This document shows positions 1 to 10,179 of a DNA stretch of 64,000 bases, one piece after another (the first letter of the stretch is position 1; each line of letters starts with the position of its first letter). The notes under the pieces are model-generated. The model had not been told where the DNA came from, searched no databases, and saw nothing but the letters and a program-made list of their open reading frames with translations. A program made the position numbers and the translations under genes. The DNA is from Bradyrhizobiaceae bacterium (lineage in GTDB: Bacteria; Pseudomonadota; Alphaproteobacteria; Rhizobiales; Xanthobacteraceae): assembly GCA_003963145.1 (NCBI GenBank), contig RXJJ01000022.1:1-64000 (forward strand), given 5' to 3'.

Positions 1-468
<468 letters not shown>

Positions 469-511
469 TCTGCTGCGGCCGGACGGCCCTCCGGCTCTCT
501 CCTGAGACTTC

Positions 512-540
512 AACCCCGCCGAAACGGCGGGGTTTTATTT
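512..540 (+). terminator. Rho-independent terminator of ctrA
   Basis: A perfect 10-bp stem (arms 512-521 and 525-534) with a three-base AAA loop is followed by TTATTT. It sits 44 bases after the ctrA stop codon and ahead of the convergent chrA stop. Confidence 0.85.
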
Positions 541-549
541 TGGCGGCAT

Positions 550-1953
550 TCAGCCAACCACGCCCGCAAGATGAAGTGCGGCCCCCGCCGCGCATGCGCC
601 GGCCAGCACCGTCGGGACACCAGCACGCAGCACGAAAATCGCCACGGCGGCAGCGACCGCCAAAGCGAAAGCCGCCGGCTCCAGACTGGAAATAACCGGC
701 AGTTCAAAAGAGAGGCCGAAACGATGGATCGGGACAACCTCGTGAAACAGGGTGTGGATCGAAAACCAGATCGACAAATTCAAAATCACGCCAACCACCG
801 CGGCCGTAATGGCCGACAGCGCGCCTGAAAGCACCGCATTGCCGCGCAGGGTTTCGATGAACGGCGCGCCGACAAATATCCATAGAAAACAGGGCGCGAA
901 CGTCACCCAGGTTGCGAGCAAACCGCCGAGCGTGCCCGCCAGCATCGGCGGCAGAGTGCCGGGATCGCGGAACGCGGCCATAAAGCCCACGAACTGCAAA
1001 ACCATGATGAGCGGGCCGGGCGTGGTTTCCGCCATGCCGAGCCCGTCGAGCATCTCGCGCGGCCGCAGCCAGTGATAATGATCGACCGCCTGCTGCGCGA
1101 CGTAAGCTAGCACGGCATAGGCCCCGCCGAAGGTCACCATCGCCATCTTGCTGAAAAACAGCGCGATCTGGCTGAACACATTGTCGTATCCGAATATCGC
1201 CAGCATAACGGCAACCGGCGCGAGCCAGATGATCAGCCAGAACGCGGCGACTTTAAGTGCGCGCAGCAAGCCTGGCCTTATGCGATCGGACGACATGCCG
1301 CTGAGAGCATCATCGATTCCGGAAGCCGGTTTTCCTTCGTTGTGTCCGGCGGCCGAAAAACCGTCATGCCGCATCGACACACCGGCATATCCGATAAGAC
1401 CTGCAGCGATAATGATCAGCGGAAACGGTACGTTGAAGAAGAAGATGGCAACGAACGCCGCTGCGGCAATCGCGATCATGGCGGCGTTCCTCAACGCCCG
1501 CCGCCCGAGGCGTATCACCGCCTGGACGATGATCGCCAGCACGGCCGCCTTAAGTCCGAAGAACAATGCCGCGACAAAACCTGTATTGCCGAACGCCGCA
1601 TAAATGTAGCTGAGGCCCATGATGGCAATGATGCCGGGCAGGATGAACAATCCGCCCGCCATCAGGCCACCGACTGTCCGGTGCATTAGCCAGCCGATAT
1701 ATGTCGCAAGCTGCTGCGCTTCGGGGCCCGGCAGCAGCATGCAGTAATTCAGCGCGTGCAGGAATCGGGCGTCCGAAATCCAGCGTTTCTCATCGACAAG
1801 AATGCGGTGCATGACCGCAATCTGGCCTGCCGGACCGCCAAAACTGAGCAGCGCGACACGCAGCCAGACGGCAAATGCTTCGTGCATGGAAACGGAAGAA
1901 AAATCGGGGAGAACTGCTGGCTGATCGGCCAACGGAGGTCTTTCAGACGGCAT
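550..1953 (-). CDS. chrA: Chromate transporter, ChrA (CHR) family
   Basis: A 467-residue polytopic membrane protein of the CHR superfamily, which exports chromate from the cytoplasm by proton-coupled antiport. It has the duplicated architecture of long-chain ChrA. Each half carries an SFGGP-like or TFGGAYA-like motif early in the half (near residues 37 and 265) and a PGP motif (LLPGPEAQQ and TTPGPLIM). About ten hydrophobic segments are visible. The frame stays open further upstream, into the 3' end of cheR. I chose the ATG at 1953 because AGGA lies seven bases upstream and the protein then has the usual family length. It is transcribed convergently to ctrA. Whether the substrate is chromate or another oxyanion cannot be told from sequence. 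Confidence 0.9.
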   Translation of the reverse strand: MPSERPPLADQPAVLPDFSSVSMHEAFAVWLRVALLSFGGPAGQIAVMHRILVDEKRWISDARFLHALNYCMLLPGPEAQQLATYIGWLMHRTVGGLMAGGLFILPGIIAIMGLSYIYAAFGNTGFVAALFFGLKAAVLAIIVQAVIRLGRRALRNAAMIAIAAAAFVAIFFFNVPFPLIIIAAGLIGYAGVSMRHDGFSAAGHNEGKPASGIDDALSGMSSDRIRPGLLRALKVAAFWLIIWLAPVAVMLAIFGYDNVFSQIALFFSKMAMVTFGGAYAVLAYVAQQAVDHYHWLRPREMLDGLGMAETTPGPLIMVLQFVGFMAAFRDPGTLPPMLAGTLGGLLATWVTFAPCFLWIFVGAPFIETLRGNAVLSGALSAITAAVVGVILNLSIWFSIHTLFHEVVPIHRFGLSFELPVISSLEPAAFALAVAAAVAIFVLRAGVPTVLAGACAAGAALHLAGVVG

Positions 1954-2065
1954 GACACGTCCTTGCATGATTGCGGGACGCGATGCTTGGGCAAACTCGC
2001 AGATAACGCGTGCTGCCTGTCGGGGAGATCGCTTTGCCCCCACGGCATTATAGACAAGTTGGCCG

Positions 2066-2941
2066 TTACCGCCACCTGTCTTGCACCAGTCTTGTATCCG
2101 CCATCCCCTGCGCCAGCGAGGGCGCCCGGACGCCGCTATGCGGCAAGTAAACCCCGCGCCGGTGATGACAGGGGCGGAAGACATCGGTCAATCCAACCAC
2201 TGTCTCCGCCGCTCCAAGGAAAAGATAGCCATCGGGCTCCATCGACCTGGCGAGATTGCCGAACACGGCTGCCTTGGTCTGTTGATCGAAATAGATCAGG
2301 ACGTTGCGGCAGAAGACGATATCGAACACGCCGAGGCTGGAAAAATCGTGCAGCAAATTGAGCGGGCGAAACTGCACCATCGCACGGATGTCGGGATTGA
2401 TCTGCCAGACTTCGCCGATCTGTCTGAAATGGTCCATAAGCATCTGGATCGACAGGCCGCGCTGCACTTCGAACTGGCTGTAGATACCCGATTTCGATTT
2501 CTCCAGAACCTCGTGAGACAGATCGGTCGCGACGATTTCGACACGCCAGCCGGCAAGCTGTGCGCCCATGTCCTTCAAGATCATCGCGATCGAATAGGGC
2601 TCCTGCCCGGTAGAGGCCGCCGCGCACCAGATCCGCAGGCTCCTGCGAGACGCGCGTGCTCTCAGCAACTCCGGCAGCACGGTATCCTTTAAATGATCGA
2701 ATGGAATCTTGTCGCGAAAGAAAAACGTCTCGTTGGTGGTCATCGCCTCGACCGCCTCGGTGATCAGACGCTCGGACCCATGTTTCATTTTTAAGAACAG
2801 TTCGCTGAGGCCCGCGAGACCGGACTTGCGCGCAACCGGCAAAAGCCGGCTTTCAACGAGATAATGCTTGTCGTCAGAGAGAACGAGACCTGAGCGATCC
2901 TTCACGAGCTTGCGCAGGAAATCATATTCAATCTGATTCAC
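2066..2941 (-). CDS. cheR: Chemotaxis methyltransferase CheR
   Basis: A 291-residue CheR that transfers methyl groups from S-adenosylmethionine to glutamates on chemoreceptors. It has the small N-terminal helical domain, the TTNET-FFFR motif that begins the catalytic fold, the SAM-binding [12 protein letters not shown] loop and the CRNVLIYFD motif. The start is a GTG whose GTGA shares four bases with the stop of cheB, so translation is probably coupled. It is the last gene of the che operon. The frame continues upstream through the cheB end, but that stretch is an overlap and not part of CheR. The C-terminal tail after HHRRGVYL is unrelated to the core fold and probably disordered. Confidence 0.95.
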   Translation of the reverse strand: MNQIEYDFLRKLVKDRSGLVLSDDKHYLVESRLLPVARKSGLAGLSELFLKMKHGSERLITEAVEAMTTNETFFFRDKIPFDHLKDTVLPELLRARASRRSLRIWCAAASTGQEPYSIAMILKDMGAQLAGWRVEIVATDLSHEVLEKSKSGIYSQFEVQRGLSIQMLMDHFRQIGEVWQINPDIRAMVQFRPLNLLHDFSSLGVFDIVFCRNVLIYFDQQTKAAVFGNLARSMEPDGYLFLGAAETVVGLTDVFRPCHHRRGVYLPHSGVRAPSLAQGMADTRLVQDRWR

Positions 2942-4092
2942 GCGTGCTCTCCCGAGAAAATTTTCAGCACTCGCTGTGCGATCTGATCCAGCGGCAGCAC
3001 GGCCGTACAGATACCGGCATTCGCCGCCGATCCCGGCATCCCCCACACCACGCTGGTCGCTTCATCCTGTGCGATGATATTGCCGCCCGCGGCAACGATA
3101 TCCTTACCGCCGCGCATGCCGTCGGACCCCATGCCCGTCAGGATCAGTGCCAGGATTTCGTTGCGCCAAATTCCGATCGCGGACATGAACAGCGGATCGA
3201 CAGCGGGACGGCAGAAATTGATCTGCGGCCCATCATCCAGCGCGATGACGTTCGCATCGCCCTGCCGCGCGACACGCATGTGCAGACCGCCAGGCGCAAG
3301 ATAGACACGCCCCGCCTTGATTGCCTCACCTTGCACCGCCTCGCGTACCGGGCGGTTGGCCACCCGGGCAAGATGCTCGGCAAGAATGGTGGTGAAGGTC
3401 GGCGGCATGTGCTGGGTGATCAGCACCGGCACCCTGTCGATCACCGGACCGAGACGGGCCGTCAGCGACATCAGGGCCTGCGGGCCGCCGGTCGAGGAGC
3501 CGATCAGCAGCACGCGCGGCATATTGGGGCTGAAAGGACGGAGCGTGAATTTCACCGGAGCCGGCAGCGTCTGCGAAAGAATATAAGATGCACTTCTCGG
3601 CAGGGCAGGAGATGGCAGCACCGGCGACGCAGCGCGATTAAGTCCTGCGCCGAACTGGCGAACTTTCAAAATAAGATCGCGCTTGAATATCTCCGCAGCA
3701 CCGCTCTCGCGCGTGCTCTCGGGTTTCGGAATATAGTCGCTGGCGCCAAGGGAAAGCGCCCTCAGGCTGATCTCCGCGTTGCGGCGGGTCAAGGTCGACG
3801 CCATGATAATGATGAGGTCGCGCTTTTTGGCGAGCAGCAGCGGCAGCGCCTCGATGCCGTCCATATCCGGCATCTCGATATCGAGCACGACAACGTCTGG
3901 CTTGACGCGCTCAACCTGATTGACGGCGTCGAGACCGGTGCGGACCGATCCTACCACGGTCATGTCGGGCTCGGCTTCGATCCAGCGCGAAATCAGGCCC
4001 CGGATGATGGCGGAGTCGTCGACAATCATCACACCAAGCGGTGCCGCCCGTGTGGGGCCCGTATTCGCAACCGCTGCCACACCTGGATTCAT
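2938..4092 (-). CDS. cheB: Chemotaxis protein-glutamate methylesterase CheB
   Basis: A 384-residue CheB that removes methyl groups (and deamidates glutamines) on chemoreceptors, providing adaptation with CheR. The N-terminal receiver domain has the acidic pair near residue 25 and the phospho-acceptor Asp at about 71 in [11 protein letters not shown] linker of about 50 residues leads to the methylesterase domain with the expected triad: Ser at about 200 in GSSTGG, His at about 228 in QHMPP, and Asp at about 324 in TGMGSDG. The ATG at 4092 is preferred over an in-frame TTG just before it. It lies between cheY and cheR, with a 4-base overlap to cheR. Confidence 0.95.
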   Translation of the reverse strand: MNPGVAAVANTGPTRAAPLGVMIVDDSAIIRGLISRWIEAEPDMTVVGSVRTGLDAVNQVERVKPDVVVLDIEMPDMDGIEALPLLLAKKRDLIIIMASTLTRRNAEISLRALSLGASDYIPKPESTRESGAAEIFKRDLILKVRQFGAGLNRAASPVLPSPALPRSASYILSQTLPAPVKFTLRPFSPNMPRVLLIGSSTGGPQALMSLTARLGPVIDRVPVLITQHMPPTFTTILAEHLARVANRPVREAVQGEAIKAGRVYLAPGGLHMRVARQGDANVIALDDGPQINFCRPAVDPLFMSAIGIWRNEILALILTGMGSDGMRGGKDIVAAGGNIIAQDEATSVVWGMPGSAANAGICTAVLPLDQIAQRVLKIFSGEHA

Positions 4093-4151
4093 CAAACTAC
4101 CAATTCATTCGCGCGATACATGCCCCCCGCAAGGCTGCGGAGGCGCGAGTG

Positions 4152-4520
4152 TCAGCCAATCAGGCCAACCTCCTGGAATTTCGCCGTGACAATTTCCTTG
4201 TCGAAGGGCTTCATGATGTACTCGTTGGCGCCCGCATGAAGCGCGCGTGCAATGTGCGCGACATCATTTTCGGTGGTGCAGAACACCACCTTCGGCTTGT
4301 CGCCGCCGGGCATGCGCCGCATATTGCGAAGGAAGTCGAGACCATCCATTACCGGCATGTTCCAGTCGAGCAAAACGGCATCCGGCATGGAATGCTTGCA
4401 TGCTTCCAGTGCCTTCTCGCCGTCTTCGGCTTCGGAAATGCGGAAATCCAGACCTTCAAGAATTCGGCGCGCGACCTTGCGGATCACACTCGAATCGTCA
4501 ACGACGAGACATGTTTTCAT
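4152..4520 (-). CDS. cheY: Chemotaxis response regulator CheY
   Basis: A 122-residue single-domain receiver. It has the acidic pair in VVDDS, the phospho-acceptor Asp52 in LLDWNMP, the conserved Thr in CTTEND and Lys in MKPF, so all catalytic residues are intact. Phosphorylated by CheA, it would act on the flagellar switch or serve as a phosphate sink. The ATG at 4520 has GGAG six bases upstream, which rules out the longer frame starting at 4562. It sits between cheW and cheB in the minus-strand operon. Confidence 0.93.
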   Translation of the reverse strand: MKTCLVVDDSSVIRKVARRILEGLDFRISEAEDGEKALEACKHSMPDAVLLDWNMPVMDGLDFLRNMRRMPGGDKPKVVFCTTENDVAHIARALHAGANEYIMKPFDKEIVTAKFQEVGLIG

Positions 4521-4569
4521 GTTGCACTCCGTAGCTTTTTGGACCCTCTCGGGCTGTTTCACCAGTTTG

Positions 4570-5040
4570 TTACGCCGCCATCATATCCGGACCGATCTCG
4601 AGAACGCGGTCCACATCGAGCACCACCATTAATTGTCCTTCGAGGCGATGAACGCCGCCCGCGACTTTCGCCATGCACGGATCAAGATTGACAGGATTCA
4701 TTTCACGGCTGTCATCCGAAAGCTTGAGCACCTCGCCGATCGAGTCGATTAGCAACCCGTAAGATTCGCCACGACGATCGACGCCCACCGCCATCGGTGG
4801 GCGGCCATCGTTGTTCTTTTGAAGCCCCAACCGGGCTCGCATATCGATGGCCGTGACGATACGCCCGCGCAAATTGAGGACGCCGGCGACGTCGTCGGAA
4901 GAGAGCGGCACACGAGTAAGGCGCTCAGGCATGAACACGTCCTGCACCCGCGATATCGGCAAGCCGAAAAGCTGGCCGCCGATCATGGCGGTGACATATT
5001 CGGTGAGACCGTTGTCGATGCTTTCGTTCTCGTCGTTCAT
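4570..5040 (-). CDS. cheW: Chemotaxis coupling protein CheW
   Basis: A 156-residue CheW, the scaffold that links the kinase CheA to methyl-accepting receptors. It consists of one CheW fold of two beta-barrels, with recognisable stretches LFGLPISRVQDV, GVLNLRGRIVTAIDMR and LIDSIGEVLKL. An AGGGA ribosome site precedes the ATG. It starts 12 bases after cheA, so the two are co-transcribed. Confidence 0.94.
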   Translation of the reverse strand: MNDENESIDNGLTEYVTAMIGGQLFGLPISRVQDVFMPERLTRVPLSSDDVAGVLNLRGRIVTAIDMRARLGLQKNNDGRPPMAVGVDRRGESYGLLIDSIGEVLKLSDDSREMNPVNLDPCMAKVAGGVHRLEGQLMVVLDVDRVLEIGPDMMAA

Positions 5041-5052
5041 CGTCTAAATCCC

Positions 5053-7740
5053 TCAGGCCGCATGGCTGATGCAGGACGATCCGGCCTGCGATGTTTGTTC
5101 CTTGAGAGCCGCGATCAGGCCCGGCCGGTCGAATTTCGCGACGAAATCGTGGAATCCGACCTGTTTGCCGCGCTCGATGGCCGCCGGTGAAATCAGCGAC
5201 GACAGGGCTATAATTGGCATCGCGTTTGTGCGCTGATCCGAACGGACGGCTTCCGCGAATTCGAAGCCGTTCATCTCCGGCATTTCGATATCGGTCAGGA
5301 TGACGTTGAACTGGCGTCCCGAGCGCAACACGCTCAAACCCTCGCTGGCGCTGCTCGCGGTTGCCACGCGGTAACCCGCAGCTTTCAGCACCGGCGCAAG
5401 CATACTGCGGAAAAACGCCGAATCGTCGACCAGCAAGACCTCCTGCGGACCGCTGACCTGCACGCCCTTGCGGGTAAACCAGTCGGCGAAAGCCATCGGC
5501 AGGAAATGGGCGACGTCAATCACTTCGGTGGCGCGGCCCTTGATCACGGCGGAGCCGAGAATGCCTTCGTGAGCGCTGGCGACCTCGATATTGAGATATT
5601 CCTCAACGATGTCGACGATCTCATCGACGACAAGCCCCATCGAGCGGCCGTCATCGACGAATACCAGGATCGGCTGAATGCCTTCATCGCGAATTTTTAC
5701 GCCGTCCATCTGAACCAGCGGCATCAACTGGTCGCGGTATTGAATCATCGGCCGATTGTTGGAGATTTCGATCTTGTTCACGGCCAACTCCTCAAGCCGT
5801 GTGACCAGTGCCAGCGGTACAGCCTTGGGCTGTTCGGAGCCCGCCCGGAACACCAGCAGGGAGGTCAACTGTTCGGCCGCAGCGACACGTCCGGCTGAGG
5901 CATCGTCGATAATTTCATTCTGTACCGCGATTGAATTGCCGACCGACTGTGAAATACCGTTCGGGTCGATGATCATGATCACCGCACCATCGCCGAGAAT
6001 GGTATTGCCGGAGAACATGCCGATGTGGCGCAGCTTGGTGGACATCGGTTTGACGACGATTTCCTCGGTGTGGAAAACGCTGTCGACCACAACGCCGAAA
6101 GTCTGGCTGCCGACCTGCATGACGACGATGAAGCCGTTCTCCGGATCGATGTTCCGATCGTCATCCAGTTTGAGCAGCTTCTTAAGGTGCATCAGCGGCA
6201 AAAGCTTGTTGCGAAGGCGCAACACCGGCGTATCCTTGATCCGCTCGATGCGGTGCTCGGAATTGGCGCGCGCGCGCACCAGTTCGACGACCGAGATCTG
6301 CGGGATGGCAAAACGCTCGCCGGCTGCCTCGACGATCAGCGCGGAAACAATCGCGAGCGTCAGCGGTATTTTAATGGTGAAAGACGAACCCTCGTTCGGC
6401 ACCGATTTAACGTCGATATTGCCGCCGATCTGGTCGATATTGGTCCGGACCACATCCATGCCGACACCGCGGCCCGAGACCGAAGTCACAGCGGCGGCGG
6501 TCGAGAAGCCCGGCGCGAAAATGAACTTGTGAATCTGAGACTCGCTCATCTTCTCAAGTTCGCTTTCGGTCGCAAGGCCGTTTTGCAGCGCCTTCTGCTT
6601 GATGCGTTCGGTATTCAACCCGCGGCCATTATCTGCGATGCAGATGATGATGTGGCCACCTTCGTGATACGCCGACACCCGGATCGTGCCCTGCTCGGGC
6701 TTGCCCGCCGCGAGACGTTCCGCAGGCGTCTCAAGGCCGTGATCGGCGGAGTTGCGGACCATGTGGGTCAGCGGGTCCTTGATCAGATCGAGCACCTGGC
6801 GGTCGAGTTCGGTGTCGGCGCCATGCATTTCCAGCTCGATCTGCTTGCCGAGCTCGCTCGACAGGTCGCGCACGATGCGGGGCAGCTTCTGCCAGGCATT
6901 GCCGATCGGTTGCATACGCGTCTTCATGACGCCTTCCTGCAATTCGGCCGTGACGTTAGAGAGACGCTGCAATGGCACCTTGAACTCGGTGTCCTCGTGG
7001 CGGCGGCTGATTTCGAGAAGCTGATTGCGCGTCAGGACCAGCTCCGACACCATGGTCATCAGGTGTTCGAGCGTATCGACATTGACACGAATCGACTGCG
7101 CGGAAACCTTGTCAGCTTCGGTGAGGTCGTTTTCGATGACAGGCTTTCTGGACGCGGCTTTCGCGGCTTCGGTCGCCTCGGCGGATAGGGTCACGGGGGC
7201 GGCGGGGGGTGCAATTTCAACCTCTGTTTCGCGGAAAGCGCGCTCCAGATCATCCAGCGAAACTTCTCCCGGACGAAGTTCACGCTCCAGAACCTGCAGG
7301 ACGAGCGTACCTTCGGTTTTCGTTTCGGCTGGCGCGGGCGAAATTTCGGGCGATGCGGCCTGCGCGCCGCCTTCCGCCATACCGTGAAGCGTTTCGATCA
7401 GATCGGGATCGCTGCCTTCGGGCTCGGCTTCGGTGCTTTCAAGCTCGGTGAGAATGTCCTTGATGCGATCGATCGTCATCAGGATGACCGAGACAGCCTC
7501 GGCGGTTACAGGCATGCCGTCTCGAAATTTTCCCATCAATGTTTCGGCGGCATGAGCCAGCGCCTCCAGCCGCGGCAGGCCGAGAAAACCGCAAGTGCCC
7601 TTGATCGTGTGGACCAGGCGGAAAATATTATCGAGAATTTTCGCGTTGTTGGGGTCCTGCTCGAACTTCACGAGCTGATTATCGACGGTGTCTAGACTCT
7701 CGCTGGTTTCCGTCAGAAATTCCCGCAGCAAATCGTCCAT
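5053..7740 (-). CDS. cheA: Chemotaxis hybrid histidine kinase CheA with C-terminal receiver
   Basis: An 895-residue sensor kinase, longer than classical CheA (about 650). Domain order: a P1 phosphotransfer domain with His44 in RLVHTIKG; an acidic and Ala/Pro-rich linker at about 110-215 with no recognisable P2 domain; the P3 dimerisation helices; a P4 ATPase with HMVRNSADHG, DNGRG and GRGVGMDVV; a CheW-like P5 domain; a second CheW-like segment at about 620-740; and a receiver domain from about 765 with phospho-acceptor Asp in LTDIEMPEMNG. The start at 7740 is preferred because GAGG precedes it and the P1 helix begins there. It heads the che operon. The receiver may be a phosphate sink or a feedback element; that is inference. 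Confidence 0.95.
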   Translation of the reverse strand: MDDLLREFLTETSESLDTVDNQLVKFEQDPNNAKILDNIFRLVHTIKGTCGFLGLPRLEALAHAAETLMGKFRDGMPVTAEAVSVILMTIDRIKDILTELESTEAEPEGSDPDLIETLHGMAEGGAQAASPEISPAPAETKTEGTLVLQVLERELRPGEVSLDDLERAFRETEVEIAPPAAPVTLSAEATEAAKAASRKPVIENDLTEADKVSAQSIRVNVDTLEHLMTMVSELVLTRNQLLEISRRHEDTEFKVPLQRLSNVTAELQEGVMKTRMQPIGNAWQKLPRIVRDLSSELGKQIELEMHGADTELDRQVLDLIKDPLTHMVRNSADHGLETPAERLAAGKPEQGTIRVSAYHEGGHIIICIADNGRGLNTERIKQKALQNGLATESELEKMSESQIHKFIFAPGFSTAAAVTSVSGRGVGMDVVRTNIDQIGGNIDVKSVPNEGSSFTIKIPLTLAIVSALIVEAAGERFAIPQISVVELVRARANSEHRIERIKDTPVLRLRNKLLPLMHLKKLLKLDDDRNIDPENGFIVVMQVGSQTFGVVVDSVFHTEEIVVKPMSTKLRHIGMFSGNTILGDGAVIMIIDPNGISQSVGNSIAVQNEIIDDASAGRVAAAEQLTSLLVFRAGSEQPKAVPLALVTRLEELAVNKIEISNNRPMIQYRDQLMPLVQMDGVKIRDEGIQPILVFVDDGRSMGLVVDEIVDIVEEYLNIEVASAHEGILGSAVIKGRATEVIDVAHFLPMAFADWFTRKGVQVSGPQEVLLVDDSAFFRSMLAPVLKAAGYRVATASSASEGLSVLRSGRQFNVILTDIEMPEMNGFEFAEAVRSDQRTNAMPIIALSSLISPAAIERGKQVGFHDFVAKFDRPGLIAALKEQTSQAGSSCISHAA

Positions 7741-7919
7741 GAAAATCAGCCTCGTTCTGAGCGCCAACCACGCCTCGGAATCCGGCCATCTTCGATGCAA
7801 AGAGTTTAATATTGGTTGAGTAATCGCAAAAGCTTGCGCTGAATAAAGGCTTACCGCCGCCCGGTGTCATGCCACCGCGCAAAGCACGCTAGGTAAGGTT
7901 TCGTTAATTCCTCGCCGCG

Positions 7920-8561
7920 CTATGCGGCCGTGACGACAAGAGCATCAGGCTCCGGCGCCACGCTAATGGCAAGACCGCAGGCCTTGGCGAGAAGCGAGGT
8001 ATAGTAGGGCTGTACCGCATGTGCGGTCACCGAAGCCGGATCGCTGACGTTAAGTTGTGCCGAAAGGTCGTGCGGCTCGCGCGCGTTAGGACCCGTCGCA
8101 CGGATACGAAACCCCATGGTTTCGCCTTCGCCGACCGGATCGACGATTAGTTCGCCGCCGCGCGGGATGCCCTGCTGGGCAATCACCAGCATGTTGAGCA
8201 ACAGCTTCACCCGGTTCTTCGCCATCAGCATGTGAGGCAAATTCCAGGTCAGCTTCGTCTTGTCGTCCTCGAGATGACCCCTCGCCACCTTCTGCGCTTC
8301 GCCAAGATCAATCTGGGTGCCGGCGGAACCCGCCGCGCCATAGGCAATGCGGCAGAACTGCAGACGGGCCGAGGTACTGGCTGCGCTCTTGCGGATCAGG
8401 TCGAGAGCGAACTCGCGGTCCTCGGGTTTGTTGCTCGAATCCATGACCTCAAGGCCGTTGACGATCGCGCCGACCGGATTGATGAGGTCGTGGCAGACGC
8501 GCGAGGAGAGCAAGGCTGCGAGATCGAGGGCGTCGGGAGCAACACCGGACGTGCCAGACAT
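7920..8561 (-). CDS. chpT: Histidine phosphotransferase ChpT
   Basis: A 213-residue ChpT homologue. In Caulobacter and Brucella this dimeric protein carries phosphate from the hybrid kinase CckA to CtrA and CpdR. The histidine-kinase-like DHp helix has the phospho-accepting His24 in RVCHDLINPVGAI, followed by a degenerate ATPase-like domain without the nucleotide-binding N, G1 and G2 boxes. AGGA stands upstream of the ATG. It is transcribed in the same direction as the che operon but separated from cheA by about 180 bases without visible terminator, and divergently from cysQ. Presence near ctrA supports the call. Confidence 0.88.
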   Translation of the reverse strand: MSGTSGVAPDALDLAALLSSRVCHDLINPVGAIVNGLEVMDSSNKPEDREFALDLIRKSAASTSARLQFCRIAYGAAGSAGTQIDLGEAQKVARGHLEDDKTKLTWNLPHMLMAKNRVKLLLNMLVIAQQGIPRGGELIVDPVGEGETMGFRIRATGPNAREPHDLSAQLNVSDPASVTAHAVQPYYTSLLAKACGLAISVAPEPDALVVTAA

Positions 8562-8722
8562 GCGGTTTTCCTGCTATTTGTTGGACGACGGCAATGGCGC
8601 GTTTACACCATAAGGGCCGAATCATCGGCGCTGTGATTTGATACACTGCCGCCGGACTCTCGGCCACCGATCCGGCGTAAAAACCACAGAACAACCGACA
8701 CAAGGCGGACACAAATTCCTCA

Positions 8723-9565
8723 ATGAGCAGCAATATCTGTCCGCGAATGATCGATCCAGCCGCCGCGCGGACGCTGATCGGCCCCCTGACCGACGTCGTC
8801 ACGCAGGCCGGACGCGCCATTCTGGAGGTGAAGCGAACGTCGATGCGGGTTGAGGGCAAGGCTGACGGCTCGCCCGTGACGGACGCCGACCATGCCGCTG
8901 ACCGCATTATCGCTGAAGGCCTCGGACGCGCTGCACCGGGCCTGCCTGTCCTCTCGGAGGAGCGCACCGATCTCGCCACCCGGCCATACGCTGACAGCTT
9001 CTTTCTGGTCGATCCGCTCGACGGCACAAAGGAATTCATCGCCGGTCGCGATGAATTCACCGTCAATATTGCCCTCATCACCCATGGCCGGCCGGTGCTC
9101 GGTGTGATCGCTGCCCCTGCTCTCGGGCTGATCTGGCGGGGCATTCCTGGCCATGGCGCGGAACGCCTGGCTATTATGAGCGACGGCAAGACCGGCCCGT
9201 CCGAACCGATCCGGACTCGCCCTCACCCCCTCCCCGGACAGCCCTGGATCGTGGCAGTCAGCCGCTCCCACGGCGACCCTCGAACCGAAGCATTCATTGC
9301 GAACCGACCCGGAGCCGTGCGGCTCGCTTTGGGATCGGCGATCAAATTCGGCCGGATTGCGGAAGGAAACGCCGACATCTATCCGAGACTGTCTCCAACC
9401 TCGGAATGGGATGTCGCAGCCGGACAGGCGGTCGTCGTCGCAGCCGGCGGCCAGGTGACGGACGGAGCAGGCCGCGAGATGAGGTTTGGCCAGATGCGTG
9501 AGGATTTTCTGGTGCCCGACTTCATTGTGTGGGGCGACCCGAAAACGGCGGAGATGCCCCGCTAA
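8723..9565 (+). CDS. cysQ: 3'(2'),5'-bisphosphate nucleotidase CysQ
   Basis: A 280-residue inositol-monophosphatase-fold enzyme, probably hydrolysing adenosine 3',5'-bisphosphate (PAP) to AMP, which recycles the by-product of sulfate assimilation. The metal-binding motifs are SEE at about 78-80, DPLDGTKEFI at about 96-105 and the C-terminal SEWDVAAGQAVV. GRDEFTVNIAL is typical of CysQ rather than SuhB. No sulfate-assimilation genes are adjacent. A second in-frame ATG at 8747 is possible because neither start has a clear ribosome site. Confidence 0.9.
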   Translation: MSSNICPRMIDPAAARTLIGPLTDVVTQAGRAILEVKRTSMRVEGKADGSPVTDADHAADRIIAEGLGRAAPGLPVLSEERTDLATRPYADSFFLVDPLDGTKEFIAGRDEFTVNIALITHGRPVLGVIAAPALGLIWRGIPGHGAERLAIMSDGKTGPSEPIRTRPHPLPGQPWIVAVSRSHGDPRTEAFIANRPGAVRLALGSAIKFGRIAEGNADIYPRLSPTSEWDVAAGQAVVVAAGGQVTDGAGREMRFGQMREDFLVPDFIVWGDPKTAEMPR

Positions 9566-9577
9566 AACGGCCCGTTC

Positions 9578-10075
9578 TTAATAATCAGCCAGCGTATCGC
9601 GCAGCGCCGGCCATTTGTCTACAGCCTCACGCGCGAGACGTTCCGGATCGGCCGCAAAACGGGTTTTGTTATCCTCGTCGTTGAACAGATAAAGCCGCCG
9701 TCCGGAGATCAGAAAAAGCTGCGGACGCCCCGCGACGATGTTGCCCTTTGCAACATCGACCGGATCGTAGCCGCCGAATTGCGGAGCATAGATTTCGGGA
9801 TGCGCGAGAAAAAAGCTTTTGTTGGAGTCGTTACGGAAACGCCAGACAGTACCGCCCTGCGATGCCTCGACCGCCTCGAGCCCCGGCAGGGCCCTTCCGT
9901 CGGTGAAGTACGCCACCGGATCGTATCCGCCGATAGCCAGTCCTGTGTTGCGATCCACCACCACCCGGTCGGTGGTCGCGGCCAGTCCCGGCAAAACGGC
10001 AAGGCACGCCAGAAAAGCCGCACTCGCAGCCATTTTCCGCCACCAACCTTTATTTTCCTGCCGCCGTGCCGTCAT
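9578..10075 (-). CDS. YHS-domain secreted protein
   Basis: A 165-residue protein with a signal peptide (basic N terminus, hydrophobic run at about 16-32). The YHS-like core reads IGGYDPVAYFTDGRALPG, then WRFRNDSNKSFFLAHPEIYAPQFGGYDPV. YHS domains are small folds often linked to metal handling, and periplasmic versions like this are widespread in alphaproteobacteria without established function. The usual Cys of metal-binding YHS domains is absent. AGGA precedes the ATG. It converges on cysQ with a 12-base gap and is divergent from the eipA-like gene. Confidence 0.8.
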   Translation of the reverse strand: MTARRQENKGWWRKMAASAAFLACLAVLPGLAATTDRVVVDRNTGLAIGGYDPVAYFTDGRALPGLEAVEASQGGTVWRFRNDSNKSFFLAHPEIYAPQFGGYDPVDVAKGNIVAGRPQLFLISGRRLYLFNDEDNKTRFAADPERLAREAVDKWPALRDTLADY

Positions 10076-10179
10076 AGTTCCTGTCGATAAGAATCGAGTC
10101 GGATGGCCAGTTTAAGCGGTGCATGTCAGCAAGGCGTTAAACGACGGCCGGAGCCGATATTGTTTCAAGAGGTTCTTTG

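Noticed and set aside
2944..4239. 431-codon frame antisense to cheB
   Set aside because: Mirror of cheB codons, low-complexity His/Arg/Gln-rich composition, no recognisable domain.
6025..7188. Long open frame antisense to cheA
   Set aside because: High-GC codon bias of cheA leaves the opposite frame open. No family motif, no ribosome site, no counterpart.
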